DNA of 64,000 nt from Lepidodermella squamata (lineage: Eukaryota > Gastrotricha), in NCBI GenBank assembly GCA_047495785.1, contig JBLDXI010000023.1, positions 186,001 to 250,000 on the forward strand, given 5' to 3'. Of the stretch, positions 48,701-60,568 are shown in pieces. Made by a program: the position numbers and the translations under genes. Position 1 is the first letter of the stretch; every line of letters starts with the position of its first letter. A model generated the notes under the pieces. It was not told where the DNA came from. It worked only from the letters and a program-made list of their open reading frames with translations, and made no database searches.

Positions 48701-50316
48701 ACAGCGCCTAACACTGCGCCGCGGACCAGCCACCCCGGCGGCTCGTCGTCGAACCTGCAACAAAACCACCCACCGCCGCCGCAGACCGCCCCGCCAGCCG
48801 CTCAGCATAGTCACAACAACAACAACAACAACGCCGAGTTGTTATCGACGCCTCTCTCGACGGCTGGCTCGATGCAGCAGATGGCGAGCAGCAGCAGCCA
48901 GCAGCAGTTGGCCGAACACGCGTCGACGCAGTCGAGTCTCGTCGCGTCGCCCATCGTCGCCGGCTCGTCGTCGATGCTGCTGCCATCGGCCAAGGTCATT
49001 TTCGAGGTTGGCTCGTCTCGACTCATCAGCAACAACGTCGACTCGCCTGATCACGTCGCCATAGCTGCTGCTGCTATTTCTGTTGCTGCTGCGGCTTCGA
49101 CGTTGGCTAACAATAACAACAACGGCGCCGAGTCTGATTCGTCGCAGAAGAGTTCGTCGAACAAAGCGGCCGGGGCAGCGGGTGGCGGCGGCGGGGCGAA
49201 GAAGGTGTTCCGCGTCAACCAGGTCAAGGACGACCCGCTGAAATCGGGCGCCGGCAATGGCAATGGCCAACCGGATGCTGCTCCAACAAGTGGCACTGGC
49301 AGTGCTTTGCCGAGTTGGCCAAACAGCAGTGCCGAATCAACGCCGGATACCCTAGGTAAACTTCACAAATTATTCACATTTTTTATCGAATTTTAAAGAT
49401 TTATCAAATTAATTTTGTGGAATAAGAAATTATTTAATGATATTATTGCTATTCTCTACAGACCGAAATCGCGATTCAGTCGCTATTTTTCAGGAGTTTT
49501 GCGAATTTTTTATTTCATCGGGATTTTTGGTCCAGACTTGAGGGTTGGGACTTTGTCATCCGACAACCAAAAATTCGATTTTTCTGTAATGCGAAACCTT
49601 TTTATGCACCCTATTTTGGCCCATGAACCGGCAGAATTTTATGGTGAAAGGTTTATGGCGATCTGAGTTGTCACTTTTTTTACTGTAATTTTTTGAAAAT
49701 CTGAGAAAGCAAGTCGGCAGGTTTTAGTCGCATTTTTTGGTTGTCGGATGAAATAAGACATTCTTCAAAATTCAGACTTCTGTTGATGGAATATTCAGAA
49801 AGTTAAGCTGAAATTTGTTGCAATTTATATGGAAAACTTGTAAAAGACATATTTTCTACTCAAGTTGTATCGATTCTTTACATCGATTCTTTATCGATTC
49901 CGTACGGAATTCCAGGAATGATATTAATTAGTGGTATCAGCTACTTGAAGCTTAAATTTCTTGTTCTTGAAGAATCGCCTCGTTGTTAACGAAGCAAGGC
50001 AAGTTTTGCGGTATGTCACGTGATTCTGGCCATATTCAGCAGAATTGCTCAATTCGCATCTCACTTGATTTGGTTTCGTCGCCTCGGCAACAATTTTCGA
50101 CATTATTTATCTTACTTAGACTTGATATTTTAGTAGAGAAAATTTTCGTATATTTCTATTTGTTTCTGATCTTTTTTGAATCGAATTTTTAATTTTTCTC
50201 ATTTTTAATCGATTTTTTTTCTACGAACAGGCGCTCGTCCTGACTATTCCGAGGCAGCTGTGAAAAACGCGAATAAGCAATTCACGCAGCCGCAACAGCA
50301 ACAGCAGCAGCAATAA
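33701..50316 (+). CDS. WNK: WNK-type serine/threonine protein kinase
   Basis: Eleven exons: 33701-35005, 37346-37912, 38902-39297, 39945-40618, 41807-42404, 43060-43791, 44834-45577, 46747-47118, 47375-47975, 48342-49355 and 50231-50316. Every phase agrees, giving 2,362 residues, like human WNK1. The kinase domain is about 115-390. WNK hallmarks: the glycine loop carries the catalytic Lys (GRGAFKTVF), and the usual subdomain II Lys is Cys145 (VAWCEI). HRDLKCDN (D242), DLGLATL (D261) and activation-loop Ser271 and Ser275 are present. An autoinhibitory PF2-like domain follows ([13 protein letters not shown]), with a second PF2-like domain in exon 4 ([20 protein letters not shown]). The rest is Gln-, Ser-, Ala- and His-rich low complexity. 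WNKs sense chloride and osmotic state and activate SPAK/OSR1 kinases that control cation-chloride cotransport. Exon 7 starts at repeated CAG acceptors, so its first codons may vary. Confidence 0.92.
35006..37345 (+). other. First WNK intron, 2.3 kb
   Basis: The intron follows the kinase and autoinhibitory exon. It is AT-rich, has no protein signal and is much longer than the introns of the neighbouring genes. An internal promoter giving a kinase-less product is possible but not shown. Confidence 0.4.
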
Positions 50317-51980
50317 TCATCGTTTTTGTTTTCGACTCGTCCGTCGCTGAAACTTGCCTTGAGACTGATGTTTTCGACTCGGTTTTTCGCGTCTCCTCCT
50401 GCTACGTCGCAGTCGTAATTGTTCGCCGCTCGTCTGCTTTTCACCATGGTGTCTTAACACTTGATGTCTTTGCTTATCTTTTTTAAACTCGACGACTCGG
50501 CGTTTTTTCTCGATTTTTCTGCCTGCGTTGCCATAGAAATCGAGAATAATTCGTGTAAATATTAATTATGTTTTGAAAAGATGGAAAATATCGCATTCAG
50601 CTGCTTCCTCGACCGCCTTGATGATGATAAAATATTATTATTATTATTATAAACTAATACTATTGCGAGAAAATGCGATGATGAATTTATTGAAAATTTA
50701 CTATCTAAAATATTATTGTATAACGCGACTCGACGACAATGGGTGACTCGAGCCAAGAATAAAAAATACAACACCTGAACTGCGATATGAAACACAAACA
50801 AATCTTTTCATGCTGTAAATATCAATGATAATTATACGATTATATTAGCGACTGTAATGTATGTAAATATCAGCAGCATCATCATCATCATCATTTTTGA
50901 TACTACCTGCGCGAGTAAAGAATAAAACAACAACACGGCTTCAACTGCATAGTATTATATCGTGTCAGTTTTTTTGCGTCTTCGAAACACCCGTGAGAGT
51001 AAAATAAAAGCAGAAAGTTGCGCCAGTTTCGGGATGAACAGCCAACACTTGTTTTGTTTCCAGCTTTCACATCAAGAAAATAAACTGATTTTCTCGAAAA
51101 ATTCTCCCGAAATAATGCAAAAGTTTCTGCGATGTTCTTTACGTATATGTATGTTTCATCGTTAAATTTCTAGAATGATGTGCGTTTGTTAATATTATTA
51201 TAATTGATTGAATTAGCTATCAAACTGCGATATTATTGCTATAATGTGTATAATATGTGAAAATGATGCGGTGACGACGGTTCGTCCCGCGTTCGCAACA
51301 GGCGAAGAAAAAATTGACTAAAATTCGATGCATTGGACATCATGAATAAAAACGAAAAAAAGCTGGCCTCATCCTCGCTGTTTTGACTTTCACTGTTCAG
51401 GCCGTTCTGAAAGCATTGGTAACGGAATTCACTACATAAATCCGGAATCCGGCGTACATCATATAGAGCCTTGCTCGTGCTGGGCGTTAGAGCTCGTAAA
51501 ACGGATCAAAAGGATACGTTTCGGTCTGCTTCATGTCATTTCAGAGATGATCACTGGAAACTTCTTAGGCCTAGCGCGATCTCCAACTGGTCCCAACTTT
51601 TCTCGCCCGTCCACCAAGTCCCACAATAAAGTTTGAAAATTCAACAAAACGATTCATCAATAAATCCTAAATAATTCCAGCTACATTTGACCTTGAATAA
51701 AAAGTTGATTCTGCTAAACATCGAGAACTATTTAGGTATTTTCCAGCCTTCATCATTTACGTAGCAGCATCTGCACTGGTACATACCTTATACGGAAGAT
51801 GTTCCCATCAATATTTTATTGAAAAATTCGGGGTATGTGTCTTTCCTTTTTATTAATTACTGATCCTTCATTATCTCAGGGTGATCAGGCTTCTCTTATC
51901 AAGATGTACCCTTTTATCTCCACTCTTTTGCTCACTCAGGATGAGTTTCCCCACGTCTCACAGCTTAATCCAGAAACCCC
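50317..51980. other. WNK 3' untranslated region and spacer
   Basis: Several AATAAA sites lie downstream of the WNK stop (around 50757, 50920 and 51003), any of which could end the transcript. Short TTA and CAT microsatellites occur near 50635-50650 and 50875-50895. No gene is seen to 51980. Confidence 0.45.
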
Positions 51981-52262
51981 TCGCTGGCCTGGGAATCTCC
52001 GGCGGCTCCACGCCTCCTCGCCTCATCCAGGGTTCCAGTGGCGAACACGGAATCTCCAACAAAACCTGCGCTGCGATCCCTTCTCGCTTCATCTAGGGTT
52101 CCAGTGCCGCCCTGGGCAACTATGATAAAAGCTTCGTTACCGTCCCTTCTCGCTTCATCTAGAGAGCCAGTGGCGTACACGGAATCTCCGATTGAAGCTG
52201 AGCTGCTATACCTTTTCGCCTCGTTCAAGGCCAGGGGCACACATTCGACAAGTGCCACCAAG
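51980..52262 (-). repeat. 66-bp tandem repeat (minisatellite), open on the minus strand
   Basis: Repeat units begin at 52014, 52080, 52146 and 52212, exactly 66 bp apart, with a degenerate partial unit upstream. Each unit begins (C)T(T/C)CTCGC(T/C)TCATC on the plus strand. On the minus strand the units encode a 22-residue repeat with a TLDEARRD core preceded by GDSVxATG, and the frame stays open for 98 codons. It could be an exon of an unrecognised repeat protein or just a frame-preserving minisatellite. Confidence 0.75.
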
Positions 52263-52356
52263 ACGGCCTGTTAAAAATCAAAGCTTACTCGATTTACAGT
52301 CATTGGTTTATTTTCATCTTACCATCAGACATAGGGCGTGGAAAAAGTCTGACATA

Positions 52357-52529
52357 ATATCGTTCGTGGCGCGGAAGAACCCGCACTTCGATGATTTTTT
52401 GCCCTGACTGTACCCCGCGAGTACAGCATAACGCGCAGTATTGCATATAGTATCCAAGGCTGTACTCGCGGGGTACAGTCAGGGCAAAAAATCATCGAAG
52501 TGCGGGTTCTTCCGCGCCACGAACGATAT
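52357..52529. repeat. Perfect 71-bp inverted repeat with 31-bp loop
   Basis: The left arm 52357-52427 and the right arm 52459-52529 are exact reverse complements. The loop is 52428-52458. The arms are GC-richer than the surroundings. No flanking duplication is recognised. Confidence 0.9.
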
Positions 52530-54100
52530 GTTGGCTTGAATGTGAATAAATATATTTTGCTCGTAAAATTCAGTTTTCAAACACAAAGAATGATCGTATA
52601 GCTAAGGCATTCTCACCGAAAAATACTTTCCTGTTCTCGTGCCAGCTTAGCAAACACTCGCCGGGGTAGTGGGCCGCCAATTGAAAACCCTAGGTGACGC
52701 AATATTGCTGACGCAAGATACCAACGCCTGATTCAACAGCGAAATAAACTTCATCCCTAATTATATTAATATATTATATTAAGAAACGTTGAGAATTATG
52801 GAATGATTGAAATTACGTTCGATTTATGAGACGAATCGGGGGAATCAGTAGAAATTTTAAAGACCGGCGAGGACAATTAGCCGCAGGTGAAAAATAGCCC
52901 GCCGCAAAATTGAGGAGTCGCTTTAAAACAAATTCGAACCCACAGATCATACGAAAAACAGAACTGATGGTAAATTTCCCCCTTAAATTGGTTTATATAA
53001 ATCACGATAGCCGCCATTCAACTCCTGTCACTTGCGCCCGACAATTGAGCCGATTGACAATTGAGTGCTTGTCACTGTTTTTCCGTGACCGTTACCTTTG
53101 TTTTTACGAGGTAATTTTACATTGTAACTAGCCGGGCTAATTTCTTCCATTTTATCGCACTAGGCCCCAGCATACAATCATGAACCGGGGTGCAGGGTGT
53201 CGCACCGACTCCCTTAAACCGGCTGGGTTTCTGTTTACATCACCGACGGACAGGCGCCGCCGATCAGCACAATTTTAGCAACAACGCTCTTTTTCTCGGC
53301 TATAATTACGATGAATGTTAATGTTAGTGAAAATGTTGTGAAATTTTATAATATACCTAATAAAAGCAATCAATTCAGAATTCCAATCAGATCAATCCAC
53401 CTTTGATTTTGAATTTTGAAATATTTCTCTTAATTTTCTTTGATATTTTCGTAACTTTTATTCATTCGCCGAGAATAACTGCCGCCACAAAGACCGTGCA
53501 CGGCGGCTCGGGCGTACAATCATCGAGGTCTCGATCGAACTGACATTGATGCTGATACGCAACAATTTCGCGTTCATAGTTTTCAAATTCGGTAACCGCT
53601 CACGAATTCCTGAGAACTCACTTCCAACAATTAAGCAAGTCATCTCAAGATATACCTCGTCGTTACGTCACATGGCGGCGTGCTTGTCTCTGCAAGTTGC
53701 GCGACAAGCCGCGCTTCCGCAACGCGAGTCCGGCGAGAGCTGATTAATTACCGCACGCGCACGTCGCTTTTCGCGCACCGATCTCCGCAAATTGGGTCAT
53801 CGCGCAATTATTATTAGTACACCTGCGCGAGAGGCGCCGCTAATTGCGCGGCTTCTGTGCGCATCATTATTGCGATATGATGAGGTCATAAAAACGCACA
53901 CGCCGATTTCGGGTCACTTTCATTACTTTTCTTTCGCCATTTAGACCACAACATTATTAGTATTGCATCAGCTTTGTTTAACACGCGGTTTAGTTTTATT
54001 GCGGTGAACATTTGTATCAATTTTGTCACTGATTTCTTACTTTCTTTTTTAGTGATTTTTCTGTTATTTGATTGATTTTTCGAGCTAATTTGATTTACGA
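52530..54100. other. Intergenic region upstream of the HFM1-like gene
   Basis: No gene is supported. A GC-rich block (about 53660-53870) with repeated GCGCG motifs precedes the helicase gene and may be its promoter region. Confidence 0.4.
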
Positions 54101-57100
54101 ATGCCGTCTTCCTACGATTTCCCACCTGGTAACAATATTTTCAGTGAAAAATAGTCTAGACTATAGATAGTCATCGCTTTTCTCAGGTACAGTATCGGCG
54201 AAGTTGCGCCATTTTCTGCCCGGCGATTTGAACCCGATGCAACGTGAAGTCGTCTCCAACGTAAGGCGAAATTTGTCATTTTTCCCATGCGATTTCAACA
54301 CGTTCTATTCCGTTATAATAGATGTTGTTCTCAGATAAAAATTTCGTTCTCGCGTCGCCGACCGGCAGTGGCAAAACTGCGGCCATGGAAATGGCCATCG
54401 TCCGTCTGCTCGAACGCCAGTCCCTCAACGCGCCCAAGCCGTGGATCGTCTACTGTAAGCAATTTACTTTTCCATTCAAGTATTTGCAAATGTTTAACCC
54501 AAGCTAACTCTGGCTTACTTACCCAGTTATCGTTTCCGGAAATTCGGCATTCAACAGATTTTTGAAAATTTTGAAAATTTGAAAATATTTTTTGCGATTT
54601 TTGAATTTTTTTGAATTTTAAAATGTTTCTTTTCAGCGTTTTACTGACTTTTTTGCAGAATTGTAAATATTTTCAAAATTCCTATTGCTCCTTTTTTACT
54701 GAGAAATTGTTAAGCCACGAAAGATTTCCGTTCAACATCGCCCTTTTGTCCCTCTTTTCAACCTCTTTGTTTGTATGATGGATTCAGTATTATTTCACAT
54801 TTTTTCGACCCGCAGTTGGTTCGATGAAATCGCTGTGTCAGGAGCGCATCTCCGACTGGGAGACTAAATTCGCGGCCGCGCAGCTTCGAGCCGTGAAACT
54901 GACTGGCGAAGATGGGACGAGCGCGTTCTACCAGCAGCCGCAACCGTTACCACCCGCTGTTGAAAACGACGACGAGGACGAAGGCGACGAAGAAGAAGAC
55001 GACGAAGCCGAGTTGGGCGAAGAAGACGTGCTGCAGTCGACGGCGGCTAGTGACGAGGCGAGTGTTCTGCAGTCGGCGCATTTAATCTGCACAACCCCGG
55101 AGAAATGGGATTTCCTGTTGAGGAAGTTCGGCTGGCTCTACTCGCGGGTGAAGCTGGTGCTCGTCGACGAGTGTCATTCGATCGGCGACAAGACACGCGG
55201 CGCATCTCTCGAGGCAATCGTCACTCGCATGCTCGTGTAAGCCATCAATTTGATTTTTGAAATTCTTGAAATCAAATTTTTAAAATTTGAATTTTTTTAA
55301 ATTTCATGTTTGCTTATAATTTTGTATTTTAAAATTTTATTTGCCAAATAATATTTTTAAATTTTAAATTTAAATTTTGAAGATTGGAAAAATTCAATGT
55401 TTGAATTTTTATAAAAAATATTGTAAAGTCCTGGGAAAAATTATCCGTCTTTTTTACAATTCTAAACAATTTGTTATCAAATTTTTTTTAATATTAGAAA
55501 ATGCCCGTCCTCGTCGTGTCGCTTCATTGCCGTCTCGGCGACGGCTCCGAACGCGGCTGATTTCGCGAGATGGCTGGAAGTCAACCCGCTCGACGGCAAT
55601 CACGCCAACCATGCGCAGATCTTCGGCAACGAGTACCGTCCGGTGCCGCTGGAAAACGTCGTTAAAACGTATTCGCCCAACTACCCGAAAATTCTCGACT
55701 TCGAAGTTCAAGTCCTCGATAGGGACCTGCCGAACGTTATCAACGTAAGTGCCAATTATTCTCGATTAAATATTCAAAAAAAATCAGAATTAAAAATTTG
55801 AATTTCTTTTATAATTTTTATAAATTTCTAAAAAGATGTTTGCATTTTCCCAGCGATACGCCGACAAGAAGCCGACGCTTGTATTTTGTGCTTTCAAGCG
55901 GTGCACTTCGGAATCGGCGGAGCGCATCGCCACCGCGGCCAACCGGCGCCGACTGGGCCTCACCGCTGAGTCGGCTGAGCTCAAGGCAGTCGCAGCGAAA
56001 TCGATCCAGGATCCGGTACTGCGTGGCGTTCTGCCGTATGGAATCGCCTTCCATCACGCGTCCCTGACCGACAAGGACAAGCGTACCGTCGAACAGCTGT
56101 TCAAGCAGCGCAAAATTTTCATCCTATGTAAGATCATTTTTCATTATTTAAATATTTTATTGGAATATTTAGTATAGCCATAAAAAAATCACTCATAATC
56201 AGAATCTTTGCAATTTTTATCGTAGAAGGGCAAAATTAAAAAAAATCCGAAAACATTATTCCGAAAGGTATTTTGAATTTTTCGATTTTTCTCCGCTTTG
56301 GTTCCGCAAAATGAGATTTTTTCAAATAATTTCACTTTACATTTTTTTTATAATTTTTTCTAAGTTGCAACTTCGACGCTTGCGGTCGGCGTGAATCTGC
56401 CCGCTCACCTGGTCATCATCAAGCCGCCGCGTCAATTCTCATCCGAGACGAAGAACGTCGAAGAACTCTCGCCAATCACAGTCGTTCAAATGATGGGCAG
56501 AGCCGGGCGGCCTGGCCTCGATGACACCGGTGTCGCCGTCATCATGACGAATTTAGAAACCAAGGCGCACTACGAAACCATCATGCGAAACGGCGCCCGA
56601 ATCGACTCGGCCCTGCATATCCGATTCACGGAGCGATTTCTGACCGAAATCGTCTCATCAAGCTTCGACTCAGCCGATTCCGCAAAATGCTGGATCGATC
56701 GCTCATTTCTATCGATCGGATTCCAGACAAATCGATCGTACTACAAATCGAATTTTCAGAAATTCGAAGATTTCGCCAATCACCTGATCGCGACGGCTAT
56801 CGATAAGCTGCTCGCGGCCGAAATGATTACGAAAATCGATGAGCATCGCTTCGTGCCGACGATTGCTGGCCAAATTATGGCTCGACTCAACATCGCCCTC
56901 GAGACAATGGTCGCTGTTGTTAAATTCCTTGAAAATCCGAAGAAAGATTTCAGTCTCGAATCGCTGATCGATTTCGCCTCGAAGCAGGTCGAAGTGACGA
57001 GCGGCGCCTACGTCAGCGGCGGCGATCAGCCAGACGAAATTCGCTACCTGGCGAGGCGATTAGGCATCGCGCTTCCCAGCTACTTCGCTGTCGCGGACAA

Positions 57101-59737
57101 AATCCGTGTGGTTACGCGGGCCGAGTTGGCTGAGATGGGCATGTCCGGCGAACTGGCGAGCAATGCCACGTACTACCGTCGCGGCATTGTCCGAGTAGTC
57201 GGTTAGTTTTTCAATTTTTTTCAAATTTTTAGCTGCACTAACATTTAAAAGGGCAAACATAGCGGTAATTTTTAATTAAATTTTGATTAATTGTGAATCA
57301 ATTTTTTGAAATTTTTTGAAATTTTGAAATTTAACTTTTAATTTAAATTTAAATTTTGCTTCAATTTTTCAATTTATTTTCATTTGGAGCCATGTGATCG
57401 AAAAGAGTGTTTTTATGAAATCTTATTCTCAGTAAATTTATTAAATTAATATTTTTCCGGGTGTGATCGAAAGGAAATTTGCCCCAATTTTTATTAAATT
57501 TATCTGATTTTGAGAAAACCTGAAAATTATTGCTGTTGCGTAACAAGTGAAAATATTGCGAAACACAGATGTAGGTGTCAGGTGTCATTCTTAATTTCAT
57601 TCTCAATATTGAAAAATGAAGGCGACTTCAAGTTCCTTGACGAAACTTGAATTTTTCAGCCTTCTTATTCAACATTTCGAAAATAAATTCAATTTCAAGG
57701 TTCTCCAAGTTATAGCCTTATTTCGTGCTCTAGAACTTGAAACTATAATCGTAGTCTCAATTTTCGCTTCGCGTTGATCGGTTGATCGGTTCGCGATGGG
57801 AAACAGAATGATAATAACGAGAAGAAGGGCAAGAGAGAAAGGGGCAAGAATTACACAAGAAATTAAAATTGTAATTCGATATCTTGGTATGAACCTCATG
57901 CGACTCCGGGAATCCATGTTTGGTGTCCCTCATAACGCATCTGAGTGATCCTTTGAGCGAAGTTCAGCGTCGATCCCAGGCCACGTTCGAATTGTCATCG
58001 AATGTCTTTTTGGTATACTCAAAGGTTGCTTCAGAGTCATTCGCGATGATGACAACAAATTTCGACTCCGCTACACATGTATTCTGTGTGCCCGTTGCGT
58101 GCTTCATAATATTGCAACATCGCGAAACGAGCGTGTTGATGAAAACTGGCTACCTCAAGAGAAAGAAGGCTCACATAGTTTTTCCCACTTATCTAGCGCT
58201 TAAGGGTAGTGCAGTAGGCTTTGCTCGTCGGGGTCAACTAGTCGAAATTTTCGATGAAATTTTGACGAAATTTATAAAAATCAAGCTCGACTTCAATAAA
58301 CTTGATATGAAGACGAACATCACAAGTGCCTGCTCAAACTTAGCGCGGCTCGAAGGAGAAAGTGTCTGGACAGGAATTGGCGATGTTTGTAGCCCTGTTG
58401 CGTAATCGATTTTGGGCAAAAATATATTAATTTTAAGGAATTTCGCCAAAAATCAAATAAAATCTATGTCCTGCAGGACATAGATTTTATTTGATTTTTG
58501 CCAGATTTTGTCGTTTTCAGCCAAATTTTATTAAAATTTGACAATAAATTGTCATAAATGAGGTCAAACAGGAAATTTAAATACATTTTGATAAATTTGA
58601 CGCCGATCTGGCTCAAAAATTATCGAATCTTAAATATTAAATAAAAATTTACCGAAAAACGGTAAAATTTAAATATTTTTTAGCTCAAAACGACAAAATA
58701 TATTTAATTTCAGCTTTTTATAAAAACATTTACTTCGATCACATGGCTGTTGTTCATTTAAATTTAAATTGTTCATTTTCTCAATTTATTCATATTGGTA
58801 ATTTGAAATTTAAATTTGAATTTTGTGAGGTTTCAAAATTTCAAAATAAAATTTTAAATTTCATTTTTAAGATTTTTTATTTAGTATGAATATTTTTTAA
58901 ATTTGAATGTCTTTAATTAGTTGTTCATATTTGTTTGATTTTTCGACAACAGGCTGTTTGATTGCGTTGGTCGAAGCGAAGGTCGACGAGAATCCGATCG
59001 ATTACTTGAATTACGTTAGGCTAATCACCGCTCAGCAGACCCTTCGCAGTGGCATCTCGCCGAATTCGCGACTCATCTCGAAACAGCTGTACGGCGTGGG
59101 CGCGGCTCGGTCTCAAAAACTAGCGGCTCAGGGCCTAACAACCTTCGATAGCATTGCGGCAAATGACGCCGTAACCATCGGCAGGATTTGCTCGGCCGGC
59201 ACCCGGATCGGCGCGCGTGTGCGAAAAGATGCGGCAGCGCAGCCGCGTTACCAATTGAACGTCGACGGGCCGATGATGGCGGGCTGCAGAGTAAACGTGG
59301 CCATTAAGCTGGTGAATGCGCCTCTGGTGGCGCGAAACGGCCGCGCCTTGCTACAGTCCTGTTACCTCTTAATTGGTTAGTTGCCGAATTAAAATGATTC
59401 AGAAAATAACTAGAATTTGCACGGTTAAACTTAAGGTTTCGACTAATGGTGCTTAATTAATATTGTTTCTTGTTATGTATCAGGCTGTGGCGAAGAATTG
59501 CTTGCCCGCAAAGTCATTCGCAACGCGGATTTTTTCCGAAACAATCGCCGGTGCGGGACATTGGGCGTTACCATTTCTACTCAGACTGGTGCCTCATGTC
59601 TTCGCATCAACCTGATCAACGTCGACGTAGTCGGCTGTGACACGGCTTTCACGCGAACCATTTCTCCTTGCAATTTTACTGATGCATCGTCCAGCGAATC
59701 ACCGACGAAAAGGATTAAACGGGAAAATCGTAACTAG
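54101..59737 (+). CDS. HFM1: HFM1/MER3-type meiotic DNA helicase
   Basis: Nine exons: 54101-54128, 54187-54260, 54322-54454, 54816-55236, 55498-55744, 55854-56127, 56365-57201, 58953-59375 and 59484-59737. All phases agree, giving 896 residues, shorter than vertebrate HFM1 (about 1,400). Helicase motifs in order: Walker A ASPTGSGKT (45-53), DECH (D196; DEVH in many HFM1), VSATAPN (231), VFCAFKRC, ATSTLAVGVNLPA, and motif VI QMMGRAGRPG (434). A winged-helix region and a Sec63-type C-terminal domain follow. HFM1/MER3 unwinds D-loop intermediates and promotes meiotic crossovers in the nucleus. An acidic Asp/Glu-rich loop is inserted between motifs Ia and II (residues ~125-150). A transposase fossil lies in its seventh intron. 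A related Ski2-like helicase such as HELQ is the main alternative, but the domain spacing fits HFM1 better. Confidence 0.82.
57955..58203 (+). mobile_element. PIF/Harbinger transposase remnant
   Basis: A frame of 82 codons carries the C-terminal signature of Harbinger-type DDE transposases: RIVIECLFGILKGCFRV, where the Glu is the last catalytic acid, and CVLHNIATS about 30 residues later. The N-terminal part with the first two Asp residues is missing, and no terminal repeats were found, so this is a dead fragment. It sits in the HFM1-like gene's 1.75-kb intron, in the same orientation as the gene. Confidence 0.75.
58447..58500. repeat. Perfect 54-bp palindrome without a loop
   Basis: The arms are 27 bp each, with the centre between 58473 and 58474 inside a CTGCAG. 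It lies in the long intron of the HFM1-like gene, about 250 bp after the transposase remnant. Confidence 0.9.
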
Positions 59738-60077
59738 GATCAATTTCGTGACTCGCTGTCCGTACCTTCCGCACCGATATCAGATTGAAATCTTCGTGTG
59801 TCAAAAATCTTCATCCTTATGTTATCATTTATGTTATCTCAATAAATCGTGTGCATTCGAAAATTCAAACTCATCAATAAATCGAAGATCGATCGGAAAA
59901 TAATATTTGTGTAATCAATGATTGTTGTTCGCACTTCAGCGCTGTTGTACATTTTGTTATAAAGTTGATTTTGAAACAAATAAAATTCAGTTAACATTTT
60001 AAAATTTCATCAACGATTTTCTGAGTTACCTTCATCGTGTTTTCATCAGAGATGACGATCAACCAAGTCCGCACAAG
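59738..60077. other. HFM1-like 3' untranslated region and spacer
   Basis: AATAAA sites at about 59839 and 59984 follow the helicase stop. The tRNA cluster starts at 60078. Nothing else is seen. Confidence 0.5.
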
Positions 60078-60158
60078 TCGCTATGCCCGAGTGGTTAAGG
60101 GGTCTGACTAGAAATCAGATGCGGTCTCCGCGCGTAGGTTCAAATCCTACTGGCGACG
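60078..60158 (+). tRNA. tRNA-Ser (AGA)
   Basis: Acceptor GTCGCTA pairs with TGGCGAC. The anticodon loop is CTAGAAA between TCTGA and TCAGA. A long variable arm (TGCGGTCTCCGCGC) and TTCAAAT T-loop are present. It is the first gene of the tRNA cluster. Confidence 0.95.
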
Positions 60159-60233
60159 ACAGTTATTTTTGCATTATAACGACTGAAACTCAGTTCTGCA
60201 GTTAGCCTCCAGAACAGTCCTCGCTTTCATCAG

Positions 60234-60305
60234 GCGTCAGTGGTGTAACGGTCAGCATGGTTGCCTTCCAAGCAGCCGATCCGGGTTCGACTCCCGGCTG
60301 ACGCA
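60234..60305 (+). tRNA. tRNA-Gly (TCC)
   Basis: A 72-nt cloverleaf with acceptor GCGTCAG/CTGACGC, anticodon TCC in the TTGCCTTCCAAGCAGC arm, and T-arm CCGGGTTCGACTCCCGG. Confidence 0.95.
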
Positions 60306-60395
60306 CACGTTTTTAGCTCACACGTTTGAGAGCAGCAAACGCATTGCTAGTGACGAGATTATGAAGCTGTCCTTTCCCAAAACCAGCGTTCGAGA

Positions 60396-60467
60396 GGTCC
60401 CATGGTGTAGCGGTTAGCACTCTGGACTCTGAATCCAGCGACTCGAGTTCGATTCTCGATGGGACCT
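60396..60467 (+). tRNA. tRNA-Gln (CTG)
   Basis: A 72-nt cloverleaf with acceptor GGTCCCA/TGGGACC. The anticodon loop CTCTGAA lies between CTGGA and TCCAG, and the T-loop is TTCGATT. Confidence 0.95.
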
Positions 60468-60568
60468 TGGCATGTTTTTTCAAACAAAATTAGCTCACTC
60501 TCAACTGCTGGAAACTTGCGAGGATCATAATTTTTGTTACCATTCAAACCTTTTGTTTCACTAGCCTA

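Noticed and set aside
57920-58405. 161-codon plus-strand frame in the helicase intron as a gene
   Set aside because: Transposase similarity is in another frame over the same bases. The frame itself shows no domain and overlaps a fossil.
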